From: Desulfotignum sp.
GTDB taxonomy: Bacteria > Desulfobacterota > Desulfobacteria > Desulfobacterales > Desulfobacteraceae
Direction: 5' to 3'
Assembly (NCBI GenBank): GCA_018399285.1
Contig: JAGYOW010000002.1
Span: forward strand, 1-64,000
DNA length: 64,000 bases
Shown: piece by piece, positions 38,611 to 47,134 of the stretch
Numbering within the stretch: position 1 is the first letter of the stretch
Layout: each line of letters begins with the position of its first letter
Notes under the pieces: model-generated
Told to the model about the DNA's origin: nothing
Databases searched by the model: none
What the model saw: the letters and a program-made list of their open reading frames with translations, nothing else
Made by a program: the position numbers and the translations under genes

Positions 38611-39459
38611 CTCAAATGGGCCGCTGCCTTGAGAGCGCCGGGTGATCATTTCAATGATTTCCTCGGCGCTGGTTTCCAACGGGTTTGTCGCTGATATCCA
38701 GAATGGAGTATCCTTTGGCAATGTAATACCGGTGGGCGGTAAAAATTTCCTCTTCGATTTTTTCTGGACGCATACGCGGATTTCATTTCCGACACCCCTA
38801 AGCTTTCCTGCCGCATTTTGCGGTGGGAAAGCAGCTGTTTGGCATTGATGTTCAATGCAAAGATCCGGCGCCGGTCCACCTCATCCAGGATGGCCGGCAA
38901 CGGGACTCCCGGCACGAACGGCACATTGGCCACTTTCCATCCCAGCACGGCCATATACATGGACAACGGGGTTTTGCCGGCCCTGGACAGGCCCAGAAGG
39001 ATGATTTCCGCTTGATCCAGGCTTTCCGGGCTCAAGCCGTCATCATGGGCCAGCGCAAAATCAATGGCAGACACCTGCTTGAGGTCCACCTGATGACTTT
39101 CCCGGTACAGCCCCGGTTTCTCCAGAGGGGCCTGGTTCAGAAAAGACTGAATCTTTGACAGCACCGAGCCCATCAGATCAATGGTCACAATTTTATGTTC
39201 CATACCCCTTGCGGGTGAGGTACTGCCGCAGATCCGACTTGACAATGGTATGCACAATAATGCTTTCCATGTCTTTGACCTTGTCGATGAGTTCGTCCAC
39301 CTGAACTTCAGACCGGATATGGGGTACCTTGACAATGGTGATTTTGTTGTGAGGAAACTGAATCAGGGTGGATTCCACCAGGTGAAAGGCATTGATCCCC
39401 TCCCCGCAGGAAGCGATATAGATCACCTGAAACCCGGAATTGGAAACTGACTGTGCCAT
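38607..39459 (-). pseudogene. PPDK regulatory kinase/phosphorylase (DUF299), frameshifted
   Basis: One protein is spread over three frames. The first (ATG at 39459) holds the N-terminal IYIASCGEGINAF region and ends at LTRKGYGT. One extra G shifts to the frame with MEHKIVTIDLMG, the P-loop GLSRAGKTPLSMYMA and VPFVPGVPLP. A later shift near 38770 leads to IEEEIFTAHRYYIAKGYSILDIS, and another near 38690 to ETSAEEIIEMITRR; the exact stop is uncertain. The family phosphorylates and dephosphorylates the Thr next to the catalytic His of PPDK in an ADP/Pi-dependent way. The convergent partner ppdK carries the matching TSH site. Decay and sequencing error are both possible. Confidence 0.85.
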
Positions 39460-39543
39460 ATGAATGATAATCCTTTATTGTCCACTAATTTTATTTTATA
39501 ATCAGTTTTTATACACCAACCATAACCCATTGGGAAGATAAAC

Positions 39544-39975
39544 ATGACACACGAAGATAGAGGGAATTATGCCGGCAAACACCCACAGCGGAAAATAGAT
39601 CCGGTTGTGGTGGAAAAACTGGAAAAACTCAAAGACAAAAACCAGATCACCTGTGCCGCGGCCCACCGGGTGGCCTCCGATCTTAACATATCCCCCAAAG
39701 AGGTCGGTGTTCAGGTGGATTTAATGGAACTGCGCCTTGTCCAGTGTCAGCTGGGGCTTTTTGGACATACGCCCGGATCCGGACAAAACGATAAAGATAT
39801 CCAGGTGTCGGATGATCTGAAACTGCGCCTGGAAAAAGCGACCAAAGAGGGCCGGATATCCTGCAAATCCTGCTGGGATATTGCCAAAGAATTTAAAATG
39901 AGCCGCATGGATATCGGATCTGTCTGTAAAAAGATCGATTTGCGCATCAAGCCCTGTCAGCTGGGAACGTTTTAG
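39544..39975 (+). CDS. small protein of two tandem helical (HTH-like) repeats
   Basis: The 143-residue protein consists of two copies of one unit of about 55 residues. Copy one (18-76) reads VVEKLEKLKDKNQITCAAAH, then RVASDLNISPKEVG, then LRLVQCQLGLFG. Copy two (86-143) reads LKLRLEKATKEGRISCKSCW, then DIAKEFKMSRMDIG, then LRIKPCQLGTF. Each contains a Cys after (I)(T/S), a helix-turn-helix-like AxxLxxSxxxVG segment and a closing CQLG motif. A DNA-binding or small regulatory role is possible but unproven. It is followed nine bases later by the DUF503 gene. Confidence 0.75.
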   Translation: MTHEDRGNYAGKHPQRKIDPVVVEKLEKLKDKNQITCAAAHRVASDLNISPKEVGVQVDLMELRLVQCQLGLFGHTPGSGQNDKDIQVSDDLKLRLEKATKEGRISCKSCWDIAKEFKMSRMDIGSVCKKIDLRIKPCQLGTF

Positions 39976-39983
39976 AAGCTGCC

Positions 39984-40271
39984 ATGGTGGTGGGATGCGG
40001 CCGGATCCGGTTTCGCCTGTTTGAAGTGCACTCGCTCAAGGCCAAACGAAGTATTGTCAGATCCACTGTGGCCCGGATTCAGAACCAGTTCCAGGCAGCC
40101 GCAGCAGAAACCGGGCTGAACGACAGCCATGAATGGGCTGAGATCGGTTTTGCCGTGGTGGGCAATGACGTGGCCCTGATCAACTCCCGGGTGGACAAGA
40201 TCTTCAACTGTGTGGATGCCATGGGACTGGCCATGATTGCAGATACCAATATGGAAATTATTCATCTTTGA
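39984..40271 (+). CDS. DUF503 (YlxP-like) family protein
   Basis: The 95-residue protein has the family pattern: an N-terminal strand ending in HSLKAKRSIVRSTVARIQNQF, a middle AEIGFAVVGND block and a C-terminal helix leading to an amphipathic strand. In other bacteria DUF503 genes sit near translation genes such as infB/rbfA. Here it follows the tandem-repeat protein gene closely and its end overlaps the convergent GGQ-protein gene by 14 bases. The biochemical function is unknown. Confidence 0.85.
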   Translation: MVVGCGRIRFRLFEVHSLKAKRSIVRSTVARIQNQFQAAAAETGLNDSHEWAEIGFAVVGNDVALINSRVDKIFNCVDAMGLAMIADTNMEIIHL

Positions 40272-40653
40272 TCTTCTTTTTTTTTGATTCAGCCAGTTTT
40301 TTCCGGGTCTTGTGCCGGCGCCGGCGTTTCTGTTTTTGAATTTTTCTGTCTGAATCCGACATATCCGAGGATTGTCTGCCGGATTGAAGGGCTTCGATTT
40401 TTTCCGCTAAAGCCCGCAGTGCCAAAAACCGGTTCAGGTGCAGGGATCTATGCTTGCCTACCTTGACCGACAGCCCGGTAACTTTGTGCCGAAGGAACAC
40501 GGCGGAAGAAGATTTGTTCACCTTCTGCCCGCCCCGGCCGGATGATTTGATGAATTTTTCCTCCAGATCGGTTTTGCGGATCCCCAGGTTTTCCAATTTC
40601 TGATCCAGGGCCGCCTGTTTTTTTTCACTGGGTCCGCAATTTCTTGATGCCAT
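40258..40653 (-). CDS. peptide chain release factor-like protein (GGQ domain only)
   Basis: From the ATG at 40653 the protein has 131 residues. It contains the RF-1 domain with SSGRGGQKVNKSSSAV near residue 42, including the universal GGQ that triggers peptidyl-tRNA hydrolysis, and a long Lys/Arg-rich C-terminal tail (KQKRRRRHKTRKKL). It lacks the codon-recognition domains of RF1 and RF2. The layout resembles ArfB/YaeJ and the RF-H-like rescue factors, so a role in ribosome rescue, parallel to the tmRNA system found 3 kb away, is plausible. Confidence 0.85.
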   Translation of the reverse strand: MASRNCGPSEKKQAALDQKLENLGIRKTDLEEKFIKSSGRGGQKVNKSSSAVFLRHKVTGLSVKVGKHRSLHLNRFLALRALAEKIEALQSGRQSSDMSDSDRKIQKQKRRRRHKTRKKLAESKKKKIKDE

Positions 40654-40810
40654 ATTTTTACACGTATTTTCTGCGATTAGTTTCCGGGTTTCATGAAAGA
40701 GATGCCTGTTCCCTGTCCGGGTTGTCATCCACCAGCCGGCTCAAACGTTTCCCCCGCATGCACCATCTTTTTAACAGCTGCTTCATAGGAATCAGTTGTG
40801 TTCCGCCAGT

Positions 40811-42742
40811 TCATCGCAGTAAGCTTTGGTCAGCCCGGCCGGGCAGATCCAGGCGGTCCAGGGTGTCCGGCAGCTGCACCCCGGTATCCGGGTCCCATCC
40901 GCGCAGTTGATAAAACTCTCTGCGCATGGCGGCAAACGACTCTTTGCCCAGGGTCATGCCTTTGCGGGTGAGCACCTGGTCTTCCGGCCCCGGCACCAGT
41001 ACTTCGGGATTCATGAACACGGTCTGAACCGGTTCGGTATAGTTGTATGCAGCCACATCATCGTCCACAAGGGGTTGATGTCCCTCCCGGACATGGATCA
41101 GCCGTTCCAGGTTGAAAATCCGTTCGCCCACGGCATGGAGTTTCGCATCATCCATGTCCATGCCGGTGACCGCGCTGAACGTGCGGGCCTCCAGATCCGG
41201 ATCACCCACATGATCCGGGGTATGCCAGGATATCATTAAAGGCCAGCAGGAATCGCACAGTCCCAGACTGTCCTTGACAAGGGTCCGGTCCATGATCTTG
41301 ACCGCGGCATGGGCCTTGCCCTCATGGGTCATCAGGTCCCAGGCCCGGTCATGGCCCCAGAACCGGGCCGCGGCCTTTCGGAACACGTCATTGGAGACCG
41401 GTGAGGTTTTCGGATCATTCCGGTGCATCACCCACAGCCCGGTGAGCCGGCTGATCTCGTGGAGCATGGCAATGGGCTGCCGGGGGGAAAACGCATACAG
41501 CAGCCCGTTCATGAGATATTCCCTGGCGGAATAGGTGGCCCCGTCCCCCACCCCGGAGACCTCCGGAGCAAACCGGGCTCTGGCTTCCGGTCCCAGGGTT
41601 TCCCCGGCCCGGAGCAGTCCTTCGGCCAGGATGTCCCCGAACCCCCGCCGGCGGCTGATCATGTCTGTCAGATCCGTGAAAAATTCCAGGGTGCCCAGTT
41701 GGGACATATCCAGGCCGGTCTGTTTTTCCGTCAAAACCCCGGCTTTGTGACAGGCGGTCAGCCAGTGAATGATATTGGTCATCTCCATGGTGCAAAGGGA
41801 CCGGTCGTTGCAGATACCGGTGGCTGTCACCGCGATCTCAGAAGACAGATCCGGCCGCCCCGCCACCCAGGGGAAATACACGAACATGGACTGGCATTTT
41901 CTTACCAGGGTCTGTCCGGATGCGGTCTGAAGACGGTTCCGGTACATGCAGTCCAGCCCGCACTGAAAACAGCCTGATTTTCCAGTCCGCCACACCTGGT
42001 CAGAATTGAACGGCAGAAACATGGGGTCTTTGCGGTTCAGTTCAACCGCCTTCCGGCTCAGTTCTTTGAGCCGTTCCGGATGGGCTGCCCTGATGGTACC
42101 GGAACCGTTCACCGCCACCGCCTTGAGACGTTTGGACCCCATAACCGCACCGAATCCGCCGGTGGCGCTGCCTTCATTGTCGGTCATGATGTTGGCGGAC
42201 CGGCACCGGTTCTCGCCTGCAATACCGGTGGTAATCATGCGGGTGGCATTGCCGTGGATGTTCTTGAGCCGTTCCTGAACCGCCGATACCCCCTGTCCCC
42301 AGAGATCGGCCCCATCCCTGATCTGAACATCGCCGTCATCAATGTACAGGTAAACCGGCCAGTCGGCCCGGCCAGTGATCACCAGGCCGTCAAACCCGGC
42401 CCGCTTGAGATAAGGCCCGAAATACCCGCCCAGGTTGCCGCAGCAAAACTTTTCAGGCAGAGTCATGGGAGATTTGCCCACCGCCACGAACCGGGAAGCG
42501 CCCTGGGCCCCGGTGGCCCCCAGGGGGCCGGTCATGAAAATCAGATGGTTGTCCGGTGCCAAAGCATCGGTGTCCGGTGAAACCATCTCCCAATACAACC
42601 GGGTGGCAATGCCCCGGCCCCCCAGATATTTGTCCGAATAAGCCGGGGTGGCCAGCCGGGTGACGGCGCCATCAGACAGATTGACATGCAGAATTTTGCC
42701 GGTCCATCCGAAAGAAGTGGTTGTCTGGTTGTGGGATATCAT
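40811..42742 (-). CDS. tungsten-type aldehyde:ferredoxin oxidoreductase family protein
   Basis: The 643-residue protein has the AOR plan: an N-terminal domain with WTGKILHVNLSDGAVTRL, YLGGRGIATRLYW and a GPLGATGAQGASRF pterin-binding block, and GSATGGFGAVMGSKRLKAV. The 4Fe-4S cluster ligands are in SGCFQCGLDC (Cx2Cx3C) near residue 280 with the fourth Cys in LGLCDSCW near residue 495. Such enzymes oxidise aldehydes or reduce carboxylic acids using a bis-pterin tungsten centre and ferredoxin. No electron-transfer partner or cofactor gene is adjacent, so the substrate cannot be inferred. It lies upstream of the GGQ-protein gene on the same strand. Confidence 0.93.
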   Translation of the reverse strand: MISHNQTTTSFGWTGKILHVNLSDGAVTRLATPAYSDKYLGGRGIATRLYWEMVSPDTDALAPDNHLIFMTGPLGATGAQGASRFVAVGKSPMTLPEKFCCGNLGGYFGPYLKRAGFDGLVITGRADWPVYLYIDDGDVQIRDGADLWGQGVSAVQERLKNIHGNATRMITTGIAGENRCRSANIMTDNEGSATGGFGAVMGSKRLKAVAVNGSGTIRAAHPERLKELSRKAVELNRKDPMFLPFNSDQVWRTGKSGCFQCGLDCMYRNRLQTASGQTLVRKCQSMFVYFPWVAGRPDLSSEIAVTATGICNDRSLCTMEMTNIIHWLTACHKAGVLTEKQTGLDMSQLGTLEFFTDLTDMISRRRGFGDILAEGLLRAGETLGPEARARFAPEVSGVGDGATYSAREYLMNGLLYAFSPRQPIAMLHEISRLTGLWVMHRNDPKTSPVSNDVFRKAAARFWGHDRAWDLMTHEGKAHAAVKIMDRTLVKDSLGLCDSCWPLMISWHTPDHVGDPDLEARTFSAVTGMDMDDAKLHAVGERIFNLERLIHVREGHQPLVDDDVAAYNYTEPVQTVFMNPEVLVPGPEDQVLTRKGMTLGKESFAAMRREFYQLRGWDPDTGVQLPDTLDRLDLPGRADQSLLR

Positions 42743-42790
42743 GGGTTGCCTCCCCTGTGTTGTGTTTCCATGAAGGATATTACATAAAAA

Positions 42791-43504
42791 TCATTGCGCG
42801 TCATTATCCGGATGCTGCTGTTTTTTATCTTGTTGCAGCCGCTGCCATACCTGGTTCACCTGTTCCCGGGTATGAGAGCGATCCTGGCTGTTATCAATCA
42901 CATAATGGGCATAGGGTTTTTTCTCATGGGCGGACAGCTGGGAGCCCATGATGGCAGCCGCCTTGTCCACAGAGATATTGTCCCGGGCCGCCAGTCGTTT
43001 AAGCTGGATTTCTTCGGGCAGATACACCACGATCACCCGGTCGAACAGGTGCTGGATGTTCATTTCGATCAGCAGGGGAACGGCTGCCTGGATCACGCTG
43101 TCCGGCCGGATCTTTGACAGTTGGGTCAATTTTTCCACAAACCGGTCAAAGATCAATGGATGGGTGATCCGTTCCAGATGTCTTCGCTTTGTTTCATCGG
43201 CAAACACGATCCCGGACAGGGCTTTGCGATCCAGGGTCCCGTCCGGTTGCACCACGCCGGCACCAAATGCTGAAATGATCCGGTCATATCCCGGAGAACC
43301 CGGCATCACCACCTCCCGGGCGATTTGATCCATATCAATGAGAGGGGCCCCTAATTCCTCGAGCATCCCGGATACCGTGGTTTTGCCGCAGGCAATGCTG
43401 CCGGTGACCGCCACAATCAGGCAGTGATATGTGCGTCGAATCTTTTCAAGGGCCGCCCGGGTCCGGCCAATCATGTCCGCCGGGGTGTTACCGGTGTGAG
43501 CCAT
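42791..43504 (-). CDS. coaE: dephospho-CoA kinase CoaE with N-terminal extension
   Basis: The kinase adds the 3'-phosphate in the last step of CoA synthesis. The CoaE core begins at LIVAVTGSIACGKTTV with its P-loop; PLIDMDQIAREVV, THPLIFDRF and AAVPLLIEMNIQHLFDRVIVV complete the family pattern. The core is preceded by roughly 27 residues (MAHTGNTPADMIGRTRAALE...) if translation starts at the ATG at 43504, which has AAAAGG directly before it. ATG 43474 is an alternative. The extension could be an annotation artefact if a non-ATG start lies closer to the core. Confidence 0.9.
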   Translation of the reverse strand: MAHTGNTPADMIGRTRAALEKIRRTYHCLIVAVTGSIACGKTTVSGMLEELGAPLIDMDQIAREVVMPGSPGYDRIISAFGAGVVQPDGTLDRKALSGIVFADETKRRHLERITHPLIFDRFVEKLTQLSKIRPDSVIQAAVPLLIEMNIQHLFDRVIVVYLPEEIQLKRLAARDNISVDKAAAIMGSQLSAHEKKPYAHYVIDNSQDRSHTREQVNQVWQRLQQDKKQQHPDNDAQ

Positions 43505-43621
43505 CCTTTTCCCAGCCAAGAATCCGGTCACTTATTGTTGCACCTCCCCTTATTATGGGTCAACCGCGTTCCCATTTCACGTCCCGTTCAAACGCCTGCC
43601 TTAAGTTAAAGCGTTTCCAAT

Positions 43622-43759
43622 ATGACACAGGGTGCTTTGCCGTTCAAGCATGAACAGGAAAAAAATCCGGAAACGGAGGACCGAATGGCAAGACAAATTA
43701 AAAAAACCGAAATCGGCCGTCCGGCTGCTTCGGATTTTTTAAATTCAGAAATATTTTAA
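43622..43759 (+). other. short ORF resembling the first residues of an IS4/IS1380-type transposase
   Basis: In the 360-base gap between coaE and the tmRNA terminator, an ATG at 43622 opens 45 codons beginning MTQGALPFKHEQEK and ending PAASDFLNSEIF. The QGxLPFKxE opening resembles the start of some DDE transposases, but nothing after it does. An internal ATG at 43685 has a good GGAGG. It could be transposon debris or a small gene; nothing else is recognised in the gap. Confidence 0.25.
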
Positions 43760-43871
43760 GCGGCACAGGGATAATGCCTGTAAAGACTTAGGGGAGAAAG
43801 GCTGGACCTGTATGGCGGCACCAGTGCACACCAGCACATACCCAGCATTTTTTTGACGCTTTCCTGTAAAC

Positions 43872-43903
43872 AAAAAAACCTTGAAAACATCGTGTTTTCA
43901 AGG
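43872..43903 (-). terminator. rho-independent terminator of tmRNA
   Basis: The ten-base arms CCTTGAAAAC and GTTTTCAAGG (43879-43888 and 43894-43903) with a five-base loop are followed, on the minus strand, by a run of seven T. It lies eight bases beyond the tmRNA 3' end. Confidence 0.85.
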
Positions 43904-43911
43904 TCTATAGT

Positions 43912-44262
43912 TGGAGGCGGCGGGAGGGAACCCGCGTCCGAAACCATCATCCCAGCTTCTACATGCTTATCCTGAACTTTAAAATTGGCCCTGTTGTCTC
44001 CTTCAGGAGGGATACCTCAGGGTGTAGCCTGATAATTCAACAGATCAGGTTCAGGCAACCGATCAGCGGTCTTGCAAAGTCGACGCCCTGGCCTGAGATT
44101 TGCAAGAGGAATCTCAGCAGGACGGCAGCTGGTGTTAAGCAGCTACAGCGTAATTATAACCGTCTGCGATTATGTTTAAGACTTTGCCAGGTTTACGAGC
44201 TGACAAAAGACTCGGCATGCTACCTTGGGCTTCAAAATCTCCGTCGAAACCATTTCGCCCCC
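43912..44262 (-). ncRNA. ssrA: transfer-messenger RNA (SsrA), tag ADGYNYAVAA
   Basis: The 351-nt RNA starts GGGGGCGAAATGGTTTCGACGG and pairs with CGCCTCC at the 3' end, including the G3-U70 wobble read by alanyl-tRNA synthetase. CCCAAGGTAGCATGCCGAG follows near the 5' end as in other tmRNAs. The tag frame GCA-GAC-GGT-TAT-AAT-TAC-GCT-GTA-GCT-GCT-TAA encodes ADGYNYAVAA; the resume codon is placed by the preceding TAATC. Two oddities: the T-loop reads TTCCCT instead of TTCGATT, one base short, and CCA is not encoded (the 3' sequence is CCA-ACT, where A is the discriminator). SmpB is encoded directly upstream. Confidence 0.93.
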
Positions 44263-44302
44263 AGATTGTCAAAGATCATTTATTCATATCTGAATTAGCT
44301 AT

Positions 44303-44330
44303 ATTATAATAATTGCCCGTCAAAAGTCAA
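44303..44330 (-). promoter_or_regulatory. sigma70-type promoter of tmRNA
   Basis: On the minus strand TTGACT (44330-44325), a 16-base spacer and a perfect TATAAT (44308-44303) lie just after the smpB stop and 40 bases before the mature tmRNA 5' end, so the primary transcript needs 5' trimming. Confidence 0.75.
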
Positions 44331-44338
44331 TATGGATC

Positions 44339-44803
44339 TTAAGTGGAATACTTTTTGCGTTCCCGGTCCAGGTCCCGTTTGACATCCCGTTCTTTGATAT
44401 CCTGGCGCTTGTCATACAATTTTTTGCCTTTGCCAAGTCCCAGCAGGACCTTAATCTTGTCATTTTTGAAATAAATTTTCAGCGGCACCAGAGTGTAGCC
44501 TCGTTCCTTAATCTTTCCGATAAGTTTGGAGATTTCTCTTTTGTGAAGCAGCAGCTTTCTGGTTCGCAACGGCTCATGGTTGTCATTGTAGGCAAATTTA
44601 TAAGGAGAAATATGCAGCTGACGGAGAAATACCTCTCCGCGTTTTATATCTGCATACGCATCCTGAAAACTGACCCGGCCTTCACGGATCGCTTTGACTT
44701 CCGATCCGACCAGAACCATGCCGGCCTCATATTCTTCATCAATGTGATAATTATGCCGGGCTTTCTTGTTGGTGGCGATCAGTTTGATATAGTCAGCAGG
44801 CAT
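44339..44803 (-). CDS. smpB: SsrA-binding protein SmpB
   Basis: The 154-residue basic protein carries tmRNA to stalled ribosomes. The OB-fold core shows ATNKKARHNYHIDEEYEAGM, VLVGSEVKAIREGRVSFQDAY and HISPYKFAYNDNHEP, followed by RERGYTLVPLKIYFKNDKIKV. The C-terminal DKRQDIKERDVKRDLDRE tail enters the mRNA channel. The start is the ATG at 44803, two bases from the ptsI stop, and ssrA follows on the same strand. Confidence 0.97.
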   Translation of the reverse strand: MPADYIKLIATNKKARHNYHIDEEYEAGMVLVGSEVKAIREGRVSFQDAYADIKRGEVFLRQLHISPYKFAYNDNHEPLRTRKLLLHKREISKLIGKIKERGYTLVPLKIYFKNDKIKVLLGLGKGKKLYDKRQDIKERDVKRDLDRERKKYST

Positions 44804-44805
44804 GG

Positions 44806-46574
44806 CTAATCCTCCGTTTCTTTGTAAGGCAGAATATCTTTGTATTCTTCCTGGATAAACCGGATGATTTCCTGAACAGTGGTGAATTGAATCAGTTCTT
44901 CAGATATTTTTCGGGCTTTTTCAATGTCTATGTCCCTGACCATTTTCTTGATGACGGGTATGGAAGCGGGGTTCATGGACAGATGTCTGATTCCGATTCC
45001 CAGCAATACCGGTATGTTGATGGGATCTCCTGCCATTTCACCACACATGACCACTTCGATATTGTTTTTCCGGGCCGCTTCAAACGTCATTTTGATCATT
45101 TTAAGCACCGCAGGATTCAATGCCTGATATAAATGTGCCACCCGGCGGTTGCGCCGGTCAATGGCCATGGAATACTGGATCAGGTCATTGGTGCCGATAC
45201 TGAAAAAATTCACCTGTCCGGCCAGTTCATCAGCCATGAGCACGGCGGACGGTACCTCGATCATGATGCCCAAAGGAATGTCCTTGTTAAACACCTTTTC
45301 ATCGCGCTCCAGCTCTGCCACAGCCTGGCGGATAACCGCTTTGACCTGGACCAGTTCCTCCATGCATGAAATCATGGGAATCAGCAGCTTGATATGCCCG
45401 AATGCACCGGCCCGGAGAATGGCCTTGATCTGGGTGATAAAAATATCTTTATTCTCCAGACAGAAACGGACCGCCCGAAGCCCCAAGGCGGGATTGGCTT
45501 CTTCCACCGGATCGATATACGGGTTGAATTTATCTCCGTTGATGTCCAGGGTTCGGATGGTCACAGACTGAGGCGTCATCAGTTCCGCCAGTTCCTTGTA
45601 TTTGATCAGCAGTTCTTCTTCTGTGGGAAACCGTTTCAGATCCAGGTACAAAAATTCAGTCCTGAAAAGCCCGATGCCCGACGCCCCGTTGTCTTTGGCA
45701 GACACCACTTCTTCAACCAGCTCGATATTGGCCATCAGGTTCAGTTCCACCCCGTCCCGGGTGATAGCCGGCAAATGACTTTCCCGTTCGATATCGGCCC
45801 GATAGGCTTCAAACCGGGCCAGCCGCTCTTCATACCTGAACAGCGTATCTTCTTCCGGATTGATGATGATCAGTCCCGGAAGAACCACATCCACAATCAG
45901 AATATCATCGTTGTTGATACTGGCCGTGGCCCGGGCCAGACCGAAAACCGAAGGAATTTTCAGTGATTTGGCCACAATCCCGGTATGGGAATCTTTGCCG
46001 CCCCGGTCCGTGACAAAGCCTTTTATAAGCTCCAGCTGGATCTGGCTGGCATCGGCCGGGGTCAGATCATGGGCCACAATGATGACCCGTTTGTTGATGT
46101 CGGCTATTTTGATATTGTGCACCCAGCAGGTTGGCCATGATTTTGTCGGAAACCTGGACAATGTCGTTGACACGGGACTGCAGTATAGGTCATCCACACC
46201 TGCTGAAACATCAGTTTGATCTGGCGGGAAATTTTTCTCAACGCCCATTCCGCATTGATCTGTTCATTTTTGTATGGTTTCAATGGTCCTGCCGTAAAGC
46301 ATTTTATCCTTGAACAGCGCCATGTGGGTTTCAGGATATTCAGGGTGTCACTGACATCCTTGTCCAGGGATTTGATGATCCGGGCATGTTCTTTTGGCTT
46401 TTCCAACGGCATGTTTAAACCGATCGATTTCCTTGGGCAGCATGGTTTGGAAATCGGATATCGTTCAATGATATTGACCCCTTCCTGGTCCACCACATAG
46501 GCTTTGCCGATGCAGATGCCCGGGGAACCACTGATCCCTTTGAGGACCAGTTCACGGGGTTTTTTTTGCGTCAT
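44806..46574 (-). pseudogene. ptsI: PTS enzyme I (phosphoenolpyruvate-protein phosphotransferase), several frameshifts in the first third
   Basis: Enzyme I passes phosphate from PEP to HPr. The gene starts at the ATG at 46574, overlapping the ptsH stop, and its first 40 residues are clean (GISGSPGICIGKAYVVDQ). Between about 46450 and 46110 the frame changes several times, although each piece is recognisable (EHARIIKSLDKDVSDTLNIL, NEQINAEWALRKISRQI). From about 46110 the frame is intact: phospho-His in GGKDSHTGIVAKSL, GIGLFRTEFLYL, FFSIGTNDLIQY, and VVMCGEMAGDP at the active-site Cys. The clustered indels spare both catalytic sites. Real decay or a poor-quality patch are both possible. Confidence 0.88.
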
Positions 46575-46858
46575 GGTGTCAATTCTCCAAACCCATTGTC
46601 GAAAAAGGCTTTTATCTGGTCCAGAATCGTTGCATCCTCCCGGGATTCCGCCTGAATGTGGATGTGAGTGCCTTTTTTGGCGCACAAAGTCAAAATATCA
46701 ATAATACTGGATGCATCCACCTGGGTATTTCCATCGTACAGCCATATGGTTTTTTCAGCGGTCATGGCTATTTGTGCGATTTTGGCCGCCGGCCGGGCAT
46801 GCATTCCCAAATCGTTCAAGACAATGGTTTGATGGGAAATTTCTATCTGTTTGTTCAA
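46571..46858 (-). CDS. ptsH: phosphocarrier protein HPr
   Basis: The 95-residue protein has the active-site histidine in LNDLGMHARPAAKIAQIA near residue 20 and the regulatory Ser in TQVDASSIIDILTLCAKKG near residue 51, equivalent to Ser46. The start appears to be a TTG at 46858. No EIIA, EIIB or EIIC gene is nearby, so this HPr/EI pair probably works in regulation rather than sugar uptake. A possible promoter (TTGACT...TAAAAG) lies about 60 bases upstream. Its stop overlaps the ptsI start. Confidence 0.93.
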   Translation of the reverse strand: MNKQIEISHQTIVLNDLGMHARPAAKIAQIAMTAEKTIWLYDGNTQVDASSIIDILTLCAKKGTHIHIQAESREDATILDQIKAFFDNGFGELTP

Positions 46859-47134
46859 TCTGGCCGTCTTTCCATCCTTCCTTAAAAAAATTTTCTTCTT
46901 TTATATGATTCCATGTTAAAAGTCAATCAACCCGATGAAGGGTGTTTTTATATCGATTATGATATACCATACTATCCGTAGGTTTTGCCAGTTGGTTTTG
47001 CCTGTTACCCAATGAGTGATAAAAGCTTTGCCGGTCGTGTTTTTGTGTGATATAGAAAATGATTCCGGTTTTTTTGAAAAAAATTGGAATAAAAAAATAA
47101 TTCAGGATCTGACACATATGATTGAAATTCAAGT

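Noticed and set aside
43980-44110. Stem-rich sequence that first looked like a riboswitch leader
   Set aside because: It is the internal pseudoknot region of the tmRNA on the minus strand.
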